The notes under the pieces: model-generated
The model's input: only the letters and a program-made list of their open reading frames with translations
Database searches by the model: none
What the model was told of the DNA's origin: nothing
Position numbers and translations under genes: made by a program
Shown here: one piece after another, positions 50,101-62,160 of the stretch
Position numbering within the stretch: position 1 is the stretch's first letter
Layout of the letters: each line of letters opens with the position of its first letter
Origin: Ignelater luminosus
Lineage: Eukaryota > Arthropoda > Insecta > Coleoptera > Elateridae
Direction: 5' to 3'
DNA length: 64,000 nucleotides
Assembly (NCBI GenBank): GCA_011009095.1
Contig: VTPC01003962.1
Location: 78,089 to 142,088, forward strand

Positions 50101-53100
50101 ACATTTTAGAATCACATTATGTTATAACCACGGATAGCAATATTTACCCCAAATAGACGAAGATCTTTTGAAAGACAAGTATAAGTGAGAGTTTAGTTGC
50201 TACCTAAGACGTTTTAAATTGGAATGGAATAAACTATTTATAAATGTAACCGTACAAATATTCTAATTATATTAGTGGTTTTACTATTTGATGGATAATA
50301 GGAAAAAAGTCATATAACTAGAATGCAGTGGAATGCTTATTAGCTTTCGATTTTTTTTAAGCAAAAATCTATTGAAACTTCCCATTGGTTTGCTATTGTA
50401 CCTCTTTGTATCGTATGCTTTTAGCTATAGTCAATTACTAACTCACTATGCCGGACAGTCCAAATTAGAACTACGACCCACTATAAAAGTTAACAAGGGA
50501 AAGGTCTTTTTACCATATCATACAGCAGGTAAAGATGAGCAACATCTTATATAAGTTCTAGAAGTTCATGGAAGAATAGTTTAATTTACAACTGCATTTG
50601 AAGAGACTGATTCAATTCAGAAAGGTCTAAAAGGCTGTCAATTATGTGGAATAAAGTTTGGAAAGATGTATGAGATTTAGATTCTTGTGCACTTTGTACT
50701 TTGAATTTTTGAATCTGAAAATTCCAACCGTTCTCCGGATTTCCGAGTTCTTAAAGTTCTTGTAAATCCCTATGTCTTTACTGGCAGTTTACAGTTCTTG
50801 TAGACCTTTAGGTTTTCTTTCAAATTTTTGTAAGCCATATGGCTTTAGGAGACTCTTGTGGCCATGGTTTTCTTGCTTCTTAGATAGCTAAGCCAATATA
50901 AATGTTCCACGCTCCTAAAGGTGTGGATTCTTCATTGAACATCCAGCATGTGATTGTTTTTACATGGTATGACCATTGTTGGATCTTTATTAACTTTGTT
51001 ATTAACATAATGTTAGTTACATTTTTCTGTTAGATAAAAATCGTTCAAACAATTAGTCCTACTTTGGTTTTCGCGAATCTCTACAATTTAATTTCTATGT
51101 AAAATATTTATTATTAATTATTCAATATTATTTAGAAATTTCTGACTATGGATTTGATTCTTGGTCTTGATGAAAATAACAAACGATATTATTCTTTGGA
51201 TTTATTGATATCACCTATGTCCTTCTAATTTTCACCGTTAATCTCTGTTGTAAAATTAGCGACTTTCCCTAAGAAAATCCAGAAGATTGAATTCTATGGG
51301 GTGGTGTTTTTATCCCTGATAACTTTAAAAACGATGCTTTTGCTGTTAAGACACCATCAGAAAAATAAAAACAAAAACATTAATTTTATCGTCATATATT
51401 AATTTATGCAAATATGCTTAATTTAGTTACAATACTACGGAAATTTATTAATTACCTACAAACAATTTATAAGGCCTATAGGCATTGTAAAATTAATGCA
51501 CTTTATTTTAATAATCTGCAAATCGCAGAAACAACCAACAATTTAAAAGTCGTTAGGCTATAAATTACCGTAATTCCGTACATTACGGAAGACCAGTGAA
51601 AGCCTGTAGCTAACTTTTTTCTACAAAAATATTTTTCCTTTTAATTTGGGATATAAAAGTGTTATTTAATAAAGTCATAAACATAACTTTCTTGGGATGT
51701 AGAGGAAAGATATGTCAATTTTTATTTTTCTAATATCAATAAATTATAATAAATCTTCTGATTTATTATTAAAAAGGAATAGTCAAAATATTTTGTCATC
51801 AAAAATCAAAATGCCAGTTGTAGGTATAATGAGTTTTTTTCCAATTCTCTCGTAACGGTAGGTTAACTTCTTACAATAATTAGTTTTAATAAGACTTGCT
51901 GATTATGGCTTTTTACTTTTAATACCTCGAGTTGTCATAAAAAAGACGACAAATTAACATTTCATGCTTATGCGTTTTATTGTCTTAACAGCACGAGTCT
52001 AGTAATAATAATGGTTTTTCCTTGATTCTTTCTTTTTATGTTAATACAATTATAAATGCATTGAAATAGTCAGAAAGCGAAAAATGAATGCATTTAAAAA
52101 TAATTAATCTCGGTAGATCTAAACAATAGATGAAAACCCTTCTTAAATAACGTCTTCCTATTATTATTACTAGTGCTTTCGTAAAATTAGAAAGTAGACA
52201 TTATCGAAAGGATTTATTTTTGTTTATGTGGTGTAGGTTCTTAGTGGACCTAGTTATTATCACAATTGTATAATTCCTATAATTAAAGCATTCTCTTACA
52301 TCAATTTATCTCCGGGTTGAGAACTGTAAGGTTCTTTATTTCAGTTCCTTGTATTAAGAGCCGGATGTTGTACTTCACCCAGGGTAAAATTCTTTTTAAA
52401 ATTTACATTAATGTTATCTTGTAACTGCATGGTACATTTATTTTAATGACAATGTGAATTTGAATTGTTAATTTTGAACTTAAAGAATAATTCCTTTCTC
52501 GTATGAACTAAACCATAAAGGCTTTTACGACCATAAAAGACAACTATTAATTTATTACATATTTAACATTTAATTACTTAAGTGATTAGATCATTATTGA
52601 CAGGTACATCCGAATTTTCTAAATTTTTTAGAAGCGTTTACATATTAGGAAGTAACTTCCTCAGAATTCCATTTCGGTAATACATTTGGAAATCCTGCAC
52701 GATATTAATTCTAATTAAGCGTCTAAGAAGTGAAAGACTTGTTGAGGAAGGCGGGCACCTATATAATATACTATGTGAATATTCAAAGCGAAATCGATGA
52801 TCTAGTCACACAAAAAAAGTCTCAAAAGAAAGTAGCAACTGCAGATTACCGATTTTGATGAATCACTGTAAAAACTATAATTTTCTGATACCTCCTTTCA
52901 CTACAAGGTTAATTAGTTTATATGGAATTTTTATAACCTATAATTTATTTATTTAATTGGGGATCGGTTACATAAACTGAAAACTATAATTTATGTGTAT
53001 ACGAACATTCAAAAAATAATATTTAAGTAGAATTTCTTCTTAATTTTCTGATTTATAATTTATTTTCTAATTGAAATATTTAACGATATTTTGCAATGCC

Positions 53101-56100
53101 ATTTCTATAAAGTATAAACAAAAGCAGTACTATGCCATTACTTCAAAAAACTAAAATTAAAAATCTGAACTGACCTAATTTATGTTTGTATTCAGTCTCA
53201 AGACTTTAATTACATCTGGCGTTTTTATAGAATTGTATACAAAATTGAACAATATTTAACGAACATTTTACAGGAAATGTTACAGCAAAAAATGAATAAA
53301 TTCTGTTACGGATAGAAATTGTGATATTCTGTTTTTTTAAATTATTTCCGTTTAGAAGAGTTTGGGAAAATTTGCTTTCTATCATTTAATAGGTACTTTT
53401 TATTTTTGTAAGTTAACGTCTTAATTGGTATGCATTTGTTACTCTTATTTACTTCTATTAATTTTTTTAACCTTTGGCATCCTTTCCTTTTTAGTCTTAA
53501 GTGCACAGTTTATACACGTACAACGCATTTAACTATAGATCGCCACTGCACAAATTTGAGGTAACCAAAGAACACAAATTGATAAAAACAAATTACTCGC
53601 AATAACGTTTTTATGTTTACGTCAGTTTGGCATTTATTACTCGTATAATCATACTTTAAGATTGATGTAGAAATTCGAACTCAATTGTTCTAAACATAGC
53701 TTTTCTCTTGTAATTTTGAGTTTTATATGTTTTTTAAGAATATAACGCAGTTATTCACAGGAAGCCAATTTTTGAAATTACGTAGAATTTGGACCAACTT
53801 GGAAATTTAAATTCTAAGTGAAAATCAATGTTTAGAAACCTATCCTGCATAACGAATACGGAATATTCAATTTAGAAACATCAAGAAAACGTACACTAGG
53901 CGTTTTTTTGATCACACTGTATAATAAAACCAACTGAATATCGCCTAAACCAGATAAAACCATTCGACCTTTGATATCAATATCCTAAGTCGTGGTGTTG
54001 AAAAAACTTTACAAAAGTAAATAGAATTAAAATAGTTTGAATCAGATGGGTTAGGGTTTTAGTTCAAAGATCATTAGAACAGTCTATATACAAAATCTTT
54101 TATACCTTTATGGAGCTTGAAATACTTATAATAAATGTCATTCAATAATTAGGAATAGAAAGAACCTTGTACAAATAAGGTTCCACAAACGGCTCCATAG
54201 AATATAACTTGAGCATTGCAAAGATCAATGGATTTAATCCAAGTTTTATAAGGAACTGGATTTTTTACTTTGATTTTTGCAGATGACTAAAGTAGTAAAA
54301 AGCTAGAATATTTTTGAATTTTACTTTTTACCAAAAAACTGAGTAGAACTTGCTGTAATGAATACTAAAGGTACAGTACATCTTACATCATCTTACAGGC
54401 TAATTAATTTCTGATCTTTCTAAAACCGATTTATAAATTTCTAACCTGTTCTATCTTTGAGAGCGTTTATTATTGTCTTTATCCGTCATGCTGCATTGGC
54501 AACCAACTTGCGTAGATGCTTTTTTCGGCAATGTAGAAAAAAGCTAACGTGAAGTTCACTTCTCTTAAGGGTTAAAACGAGAAGGTTTGACTTTTCCTCT
54601 ATATGTAATTTTTTAACAGAATGGGTCATCTGTAGAGTCTAACAATTACCAGGTGGAGTTTCAATGAGTGGAAGACAGAACTCATATGAAGAACTCAAAA
54701 GTTGGGTTAATAATTGTATTGAATTGAAATAAAATTGAATAAGGGCCTAAGTACCAAATAACAAACAATTTCTTGACATTTAGGCCCTTATTGAGAACCT
54801 AATGCTTGGCACTTCTTACATTTTTAGACCAAAAAAATATTTTCTGTTTTGGGTTCTTAGCCACTTATTCAAACCCACTCTTTAATTATTACTGAAAAGA
54901 GTTTCTTAGAATCACGGGAATGAATAGAATCAATCAATGCACAAATCCAATGACAGTTTATTGATACCTTTCAAAAGGTTAAGGAATTTAAATATTTTAG
55001 TGGCATGATAAACGATACCAAGCAGCAGGAGCTTTACAAGAAATGCTCAAGTCCAAGTTTTTGCCAAGAAAGCTCAAAACAGCATTATACAACTAGTGAT
55101 GTTATATGGATGCAAACGTTATGCACAACTCTGACAGCTTAGGACTCTATCGAGACCAATAAGACAACTGGAAAATTTGCAAGAATTAAGAGATTCGAAA
55201 TTTCACAAGGCTAGCCACTATTCGGGGATACTGTAAGATCTGAAGACTAACCTTTGTCAATGAGTAGTAAAGAGAGAAATACAAAAGCAACTGATGGAAA
55301 AACACCGCCTTGATTGCCTTAGACAACGACTAAGTAATAACATCAAGAGAGACCTAAAAGAATTAAACGTTAAAGTTAGAAAGTTGACTCTTCAAGGGTT
55401 ATTTGGTCATTAAAAGTTAGCAGTAATTGTCTTTTATTTTAAAACGTAGATAGATTTTACCAAATCTCAAATCTACATATTTGAGCAACTTAACTTAATT
55501 TCGTGCCTAGAGCCACGATTTACATTCTGAAATCTTTGATCTGGACTATATCTAGTATTTTCAAAGTTTTCTTTAATGGCAGATGTGAATAGGAAGACTG
55601 TATTTTCTACGGGAGCATTCGAATTGCATCCAAGATTAGATTCTAATCCTTTTCCTTTCTGTGCAAACCGCACCAAGACCAAGACTTTAGTTCTAAACCT
55701 CTGTACGATCTGGTTTCAACTAGATGGTTTCATGAGAGAAAAATATTTCTGTAGGTTCGATTTATCCTAGATAAAATGACGTTTTCCCAAATCTAAGAAC
55801 GTCTTACTTTTATTTTTCTTAAAACCAGAATTATTGTTGACGTTCGTCTAACTGCTGTTTTATATGATTTCAGAAGAGAATTTCCATATTTTTTGGGTTA
55901 ATTTCTTTAATTTCCCATCAATAGCCTTAGAGTTTAGAAAAACTCTTATTTCGGCCATGTTTGCTTGTTAGGAAACAATATCTTAATAATATTAAATTCT
56001 TACCCTAAGAAATCTTTAAACTTTCAAAAATTGCTACATCAATCTAGAGAGTGGTATATGTAGGTGATTAATGCAATCAGTTCTTTCTTCGTTTATGGAA

Positions 56101-59100
56101 ATTATCTGCTCATTGAGAGAGAAAGAGAGAAGTGAATAGATTGAACAGAGAAAAGATTTTGATAGAGATCTGATCTGCCCTTTTGAATAACAGTGTGTTT
56201 GAAGTACGCCTATGTCTTGTTCCGCTTTCACCAGATTGCTTTATGCATGTCTGTACAAAAATGCCATTGTTGCATGTTTTATTGCTATTAGAATGTGTTC
56301 AAACAGCATTGAATCGTCAATTTACAATCTTGTTGTTACGCGTTCATTACCTTAGGTTCATGATCTTGCTGACGGAGCTTAGAAGGCTATAAGTTTTTTA
56401 TTTTTTATTAAACACGTAAGTTATGCAAACTGCTTAACTATTGGGTTCATTTTTTTGTTAAACAATAGAAAAATAGAAAGAGGAAAGATTTTAAGGAAGG
56501 TAGTATTGACTTACAGATGTTAATTATAGAGCAGTATGTAAATTGTGGTATAGGCAGCAAACCATAAAGCAATAAGAATTATTTCCTCTTCCTAATAAAA
56601 AGTTTTAAAGACAACAACCTTTCTGTGTAATTATAGTATGAGCCTGCTTACTGTTCATTTTTTATGACACGATATAAAAATGTCTGACATCTTCATATAA
56701 AAAAGGCTGAATCAGTTCGTGCTATAAAAGGAAACCTTTCAAATCAATCTTGAATATTGTGTTTACAAATTTTAAATGTTTTTTCTAAGTTGTTATAAAA
56801 AGTGCCGAGAAAAATAAAAGAAGACAGTTTTCAGAAAATGCTTAATGAAAGTTTTTATGAAAGTATTTTTTATTGCTTTTCAACTCTATATTTTTCTGCA
56901 TAAAACTTTTACTTTGTAACGAGTTTTAAAAAAGTGAAAATTAAATAAACTTATATGACACTATTAGAAATTAACAGAAAATTTATATCCATTACAAGCA
57001 ATATATCAACAATGATTAATTGTTAACGTTTATATATTCAATAACAAATGATTAAAAATATTTTCTTATTGTTATGAATCTCACTTTTGTTTATATTCAG
57101 CACGTTCATGTATGTAACTGTACATAATCGATGACGAATTGCATAAGGCACACTAAACGTTTCAATTGGAATGTAAGATTTTATTGAAGTATTGAAAGAT
57201 TAAGCGCTTACGTTGTTAAAAGCGTGTAAAAGTTTATTATTGCAATACCACAATTGAATATGGACAAATGAACGAATTCAATGAAAATGTGTAACAGGAA
57301 ATAGTAGTTCGTAATTAAAATTCATGTCAATTAAAGGACGCAAAGCGTAGCATTTTAATACGCAAATTTTCTTTTCATTATCTATTGTTTCATCTTTATA
57401 AATGCGTTACACCATTTCTAAATGAAATTTCACTATGATGTAATAACATTTTTAATAATCATTGACCACTTTTCCTTTAACAATGTAATTTACTGAAGAT
57501 TTTTATTCTTCTTATTTAATTGGTATGCTTAGTTTAATTTACCAATGTTTTCAGGTCATCTCTGCTTTCATAGTTGTGGCGTATGGTCGTCCATCGCCTG
57601 AAGCCGGTTTTAGTAGCATTGGTTCTAGTTACAGTGCACCAAGCGGTCCAAGCAGTAGTTATGGAGCACCTTCACCACAATATGGAGCACCCCCACACCA
57701 ACCAGTAGTTCACAAACATGTTTATGTTCATGTACCACCACCAGAACCAGAATATTATCCACCGCATAAACCAATCCATGTAGCTCCAGCACAGAAACAT
57801 TATAAAATCATCTTCATTAAAGTAAATATATAACGGTTAATTTTTATGAAGTTTTTAAAATTAATGTTATTACAGGCACCTACTCCACCAACTCCTACCG
57901 CTCCAGTTATTCCATTGCAACCACAGAACGAAGAGAAGACTCTGGTTTACGTCCTTGTCAAGAAACCTGAAGAAGCACCTGAAATTCACATTCCAACGCC
58001 GGCACCAACACAACCAAGCAAACCTGAAGTATATTTCATCAGATATAAGACACGGGTAAGTAATGATAACAATCGAGATTTATACGCGTAAATATCTAAT
58101 TCAATTGGTTGCTATGTTTGTGTACGTGTCTAGATAACAGTCAACGAGGTGAGATGCTGAATAGAATGCGAGCATTAATGGTATCTCATTTTCATTACAT
58201 TAAATCACAACACAGCGTTTGATGTCGTGACGCTGCAAAATATATTGCACATCATTGATTGCTTTATAACATAATGTTAAACAAGTGTAAAGCAAATGCA
58301 TTCGGTAATTGATAATTTACTGAAGTTTTTGTTTTGTATTATAATTTGTTTTTATTATTATTGTTCCACGTTTGGTTTTTACATTTTAAGACGTTTTGCA
58401 AATATTTGTTTAAATTTTTGCTATAACAACTTCTATTACTATCTTACTTTTTGTTTTATAACTCTGATGTACCACCCATCTCAGTGATTAACTGTATAGT
58501 TTTTAGTTTTTTTTAATTATTTTTATTTGGGCAAACCATACTGATTTCAAATAATTTTTAGGTGTTTTTCTTCTTAATATTTTTTCTAGTATAGTCACTT
58601 TGTTTTCAACGAACTCCGAAGGAGTCGTTACTGAATTTGCGAAGTCTGCCTGTCTGTCTGTATGTCTGTCTGTCCGCATTTTTTGTCAAATTTTGAAATT
58701 TTGACTTCAGATTTGGATTCTACATCAAAAACTAAAGACAACGTGGTATCTTCGTTTTTTGATAAATTTTCGAGAATATGGTCAAAATAACCGCCGAAAA
58801 TTGGAAAATTTTTAAAAATTGTTTTTACTTTAGAATCGTATTCTACATCAAACAATAAGAGAAACGTGTACTTTTAGTTTTTTTATATCCCATCGGAAAC
58901 ATGGTCAAAATAGCCGTCAAAATTTGAAAAAAGTAACAAAACAGGAGTTCGTTGTGGCTATGCTTTGTATTCCCAGCTGTTTAATTATGGAACTACTGCT
59001 TACAAATTACTGTTTGGTATCTTTCTTTATCCAACATTAACTTTGATTTTGCTACTTAGTTAGCTTAGATATCTTTCCCTGGTATTTTGTCCAAGAAGAG

Positions 59101-59356
59101 TCTTTATTGTTATGTTAATCTTTCTTCAGAAAATTTATAATATAGGTTACAGAAGAAAAAGGTTCTTGTTTATTGCAAGTTTACTTGATGTATTTGGTTC
59201 AAGCAAGCCGTGACAAAAGATATTTTGCTTTATTTACAGAAACAAGAAGGTTACCCCGACAGTGGCGTTCCTGAGAGTCAGTACGGAGCTCCAGCAGCAC
59301 CACCATCAGGTGAATATGGAGCACCATCTGGTTCCGGTTCTGGTGGTTACCACTGA
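44101..59356 (+). CDS. Tweedle cuticular protein (DUF243), 192 aa, 4 exons
   Basis: Structural protein secreted by epidermis into the cuticle, where Tweedle proteins are thought to bind chitin or other cuticle proteins. Exons: 44101-44115, 57555-57821, 57876-58055 and 59240-59356, all phase 0, with GTAGGT, GTAAAT and GTAAGT donors and CAG acceptors. Exon 1 codes MKLLL; with exon 2 it makes the signal peptide [16 protein letters not shown]. Residues 24-55 are YGAP-rich. The DUF243 core follows: [10 protein letters not shown] (58-67), KHYKIIFIK (86-94), [14 protein letters not shown] (114-127) and [11 protein letters not shown] (143-153). A SQYGAP/GEYGAP tail ends at TGA. All four conserved blocks are intact and the length is at the short end for the family. 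The assignment of exon 1, 13.4 kb away, rests on the phase, the signal peptide it completes and the TATA box; exons 2-4 are near certain. Confidence 0.88.
47810..48562. repeat. Inverted repeat pair, possible small transposon
   Basis: AAAAACATGATACATA at 47810-47825 is repeated inverted at 48547-48562 (16 of 16). The left end is preceded by ACTGGGTGTTTAA, a string common in insect DNA-transposon termini, but that part is not matched on the right. The pair may bound a 750-bp worn element. Confidence 0.35.
48620..48641. repeat. (CT)n microsatellite
   Basis: An uninterrupted run of about ten CT dinucleotides within the Tweedle first intron. Confidence 0.9.
54738..54792. repeat. Perfect 13-bp stem-loop
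   Basis: AATAAGGGCCTAA at 54738-54750 pairs exactly with TTAGGCCCTTATT at 54780-54792 around a 29-nt loop. It lies in the Tweedle first intron; role unknown. Confidence 0.8.
54960..55240 (+). pseudogene. LINE reverse transcriptase C-terminal fragment
   Basis: The plus-strand reading [20 protein letters not shown] matches the F-K-Y-L-G block after the catalytic core of non-LTR retrotransposon reverse transcriptases. Then, in shifted frames, come [20 protein letters not shown] and LVMLYGCK (the usual P-V-L-x-Y-G-x-E-x-W block). Stops and frameshifts are present, and the catalytic domain is missing. Clade cannot be told. A related worn coding stretch may extend to about 55390. Confidence 0.6.
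58056..59239 (+). other. Tweedle intron 3
   Basis: A 1.2-kb intron between GTAAGT and TTTACAG. It contains dispersed repeat copy B; the rest is AT-rich and unremarkable. Confidence 0.75.
58604..58977 (+). repeat. Dispersed repeat, copy B
   Basis: Second copy of the repeat at 12261-12640, same orientation, inside Tweedle intron 3. Starts with CAACGAACTCCGAAGGAG and ends with GGAGTTCGTTGTGG and TATTCCCAG. Differences are scattered point changes and a few small indels, mostly in the GTCT microsatellite and the poly-A/T parts. Shared sequence stops at about the same place in both copies. Confidence 0.8.
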
Positions 59357-59808
59357 GTATTCGAACGATGATTTCCTGTACAGTATTTTTCTACGATAGT
59401 ATTGTGTTATTTTTATTATCACCAATCTGTTCCTGGTAAATTTTTGTTGTTTTAATCCGTGTTTTAATAATGTTTAAAATGGTAGAAAAGCATAGGTACT
59501 GAACAAATTGTAGAAAATACGAAATAGACTTCATGTGATTTTGTTTTTATCATTTTATATCGTATTACATGTTTTTATTATTGATGAATGTTATATTATG
59601 ATAAGTATGTAATATTTACTAACACCCTATGTATAGTATGTGTTATAAACTGAATAGTCTTAAAAATACAGTGACAAATGTTGAGAAATGAAAGCTTTAT
59701 ACAAAGTAAGATATTAGATTTAAGTTAGTATATAATATTGACACTCACAAAATATTAGTTTTATAAGTTGTTTTTATTATTAAATAGATCTGCTTTTATT
59801 TTTTTATG

Positions 59809-59832
59809 AATAAAGTAGATTATATAAATAAA
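59809..59832 (+). terminator. Candidate poly(A) signals of the Tweedle gene
   Basis: Two AATAAA hexamers at 59809-59814 and 59827-59832, about 455-475 nt after the stop codon, give a plausible 3' UTR end. No closer canonical hexamer stands out. Confidence 0.6.
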
Positions 59833-60299
59833 AATGTTCCAAAATTTTATTTTATTGTTTTCTTGACAATTATACCAAAATGTCTTTGCTATCAGGGAAT
59901 TTTCTTGCTATAAGTTATCAATAACATTTACAAACGGCTGCAAAGTGTTAGATCAATTACTGACAAATGTCATTGTGTGACTGGGATAAGTAATTATACC
60001 CATTATATTTGTCTAAAATACCAGTGAAAAGAATGATTTCTGCCCCAATAATTACTTTTGTGAGTGGAATCCATCTAAGTGCAATTATTGACATAGTATA
60101 GGTGTCAATAAACGTCTTGAGCAGAAAACTACTAACATATATTTTGGTAGTATCTAGCATTACATAGCTAAGGAAGGTTGAAAAAGTGTTTTTTACTCTT
60201 TCTTAAACAGTTGTTGACCCCTTGTTAATAAGTAAAAAAACAGAATGTCAATACTATGAACGTCTCCTTACAGGACAATACAAAGGCTAGAAATCAAAC
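59833..60299. other. Intergenic, nothing recognised
   Basis: AT-rich spacer between the Tweedle 3' end and the pogo-like remnant. No open frame or repeat that I can support. Confidence 0.5.
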
Positions 60300-62160
60300 A
60301 ACGTATTTAAAAAAAGTATAAAGAAGAAGACATTTACAAACTATCTGGTATTTCTAACCCACCTTAATCTGTCATAGCCAAACTCCTGAGTTAACTTATA
60401 AGAAGAAAATACTGTAATGGAATGGATACTAACTTCCCAAAGGGAAGGTTTTCCAAGACGCCGGAAAGATAAAGTAGCAAGCATTAAACAATGTTTGTTG
60501 ATACAAATTCTCGAAAAGGTTCATTTAAAGACAATTGGTCAGGAGAAAGATGATTTCAAACGTTTCTGAAGAGACACGCAATTTCGACACATCGAACAGC
60601 AGAAGCAGTAACTCTAGTCAGTTCAGTTGTAAGTGAGAAAGATATAAACAACTGGTTTATCAAGATTAAACAATACTTGATGTCAGAAAATTGCAGACAT
60701 TTTAGAAGATCCCAGTAGGGTTTATAATGGAAACGAGGCCAACTTTCAGTTGTGTCCAAAAGGGAAAAGGTTGTAGTGATGAAAGGGTCACGAAATGTTT
60801 ATGAAGTGTAGATGGATACTCAAATCGTTCGACATAATATTATTAGTTTTCTATCCTAATTCAACGCGCATTTTGCAATCAGCCTATGTCGCTGCATTTC
60901 AACCTTTAAAAGAAGGATGACTAAAAGGAGTTAAAAAATGGCGACGAGAAAATTCCTTAAGGGACTTGACAAAAGAGAAGTCTACATCAGTTCTGAAAGT
61001 TGTTATATATCAGTATTTGAAAAAAGAAATAATTCAAAATAGATTTACTTAAAGTATTACGAAGTCTTGCATGGAATTCTATCGAAATAGATTATAATAA
61101 ATGTATTAGGCATTGGTAACATAATAAAATAGTCAAAATGCAAAATGAAAACACTAAAACTGCAAGTACAGGCTCTAGAAATGAAAAACTACTTGACTTT
61201 GATACTCTCAAGAAAATAGTTGGTCACTATCAAAACTAGAGACATACAAATGCAAACTGGAACAAGTTACATCAGATATGGAATTATTTTAAAAGTAGAA
61301 GTAAAAGAGTCAACGAGACAAACGATGTTCTTCCAGAGATTTGGAACTACCAGCAACAGAAGAGCTTGAAAATTAATTGAAACAGTAAATGCAGAGGCAG
61401 CAGTAACTGACTATTTACCAACGAAAAGAGCTGCTGACGACCCACAAACAAGCTTTAATCAGACATCCATCGTAGGAGACTATTAAATAGATGAAAATTT
61501 TATTATTCAATAATTTGGTCCAACAGATGTTCTCAACTTGCCATCAAGTCTGAACATTTGCACTTTTCAAGCAGATGCTGCTAAAAATTTAATCGATATC
61601 TCTATAAATATATTAAAAAGTTCTAGAAAGGTATATACAAGTGACCCTAGAAAGTCCTAAGTCGGTTGAATGGAAGAGCAGACAAAGACTTTGTCCGCCT
61701 CTGAACTCCGTCTTTTGGGATTATGTTGTATTATTTTATGTATTTGAATTATTTTTAGTTTCCCAATAAGGTCATGTTATTATTATTATTAATTGAAAAA
61801 GTATATTGCACCAGCCGAAAACTCCTGAAAGAAAGGGAAAAAACAATGTGCCAGAACTCCCTTTACAATCACTTCAGAAGAGTTTAGAAATATTCATATA
61901 AAAAAAAGACTGGAGAAAAGGAAAGTAAAGGGCACTTGACGAAAAAAAAACAAAAAAGAAACGAAAATAAAACCTTAAAACAAAATATCAAAAAGAATCA
62001 CCCCGGTAGTGATTCCGATTACATGACACAGAATAAGAGGAAAGGTACTAAAAAAGAGAATAAAGATGCCACATCCAAAAGAACAGAAACTAAAAGATCT
62101 ACCAGTAAACGCAGAAGCAATTTGATATCATTCTTGAAGAAAAGACACACTAGCATCTAA
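60300..62160 (+). pseudogene. pogo/Tigger-like DDE transposase remnant
   Basis: Plus-strand blocks in shifting frames follow the order of a pogo-like transposase: VMEWILTSQREGFPRRR (helix-turn-helix), ISTHRTAEAVTLV, INNWFIKIKQYLMSEN, SRVYNGNEANFQLCPKG, GSRNVYEV, LQSAYVAAFQPLKEG, GVKKWRRENS and IEIDYNKCIRHW. The first catalytic Asp has become Asn (GNE for GDE), and the late Asp position reads Tyr (SAYVA). The middle of the DDE domain is deleted between VYEV and the LQSAY block. Past 61150 the reading LLDFDTLKKIVG and IWNYFKSRSKRVNET fits the C-terminal extension of the same family. The Lys-rich frame at 61936-62160 probably encodes its basic tail. In-frame stops and frameshifts are frequent. 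Terminal repeats were not found. Confidence 0.75.

Larger units (their letters stand above)
44116..57554 (+). other. Tweedle intron 1 (13.4 kb)
   Basis: The intron starts GTAGGT and ends TTTTCAG. No other gene with support lies within it. It contains an inverted repeat pair (47810-48562), a CT microsatellite, a 13-bp stem-loop (54738-54792) and a LINE fragment (54960-55240). The open stretch at 48037-48249 (Lys/Arg-rich) is unassigned. A TATAAAAG at 56723-56730 is followed by no usable first exon. The remainder is AT-rich and featureless to me. Cuticle genes often keep regulatory sites in a long first intron, which is an inference here. Confidence 0.6.

Noticed and set aside
56723-56780. TATAAAAG followed by an ATG as an alternative Tweedle promoter
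   Set aside because: No GT donor follows the ATG in a frame that gives a signal peptide, and the frame closes quickly.
57525-57833. Tweedle start at the ATG at 57525
   Set aside because: The codons before GTC at 57555 are intronic (they include the TTTTCAG acceptor) and give [10 protein letters not shown], a poor signal peptide compared with MKLLL.
57846-58091. Separate gene starting MKFLKLMLL before Tweedle exon 3
   Set aside because: The ATG lies in the 54-nt intron; the TTACAG acceptor at 57875 joins the reading to the KHYKIIFIK block, exactly as in Tweedle proteins.
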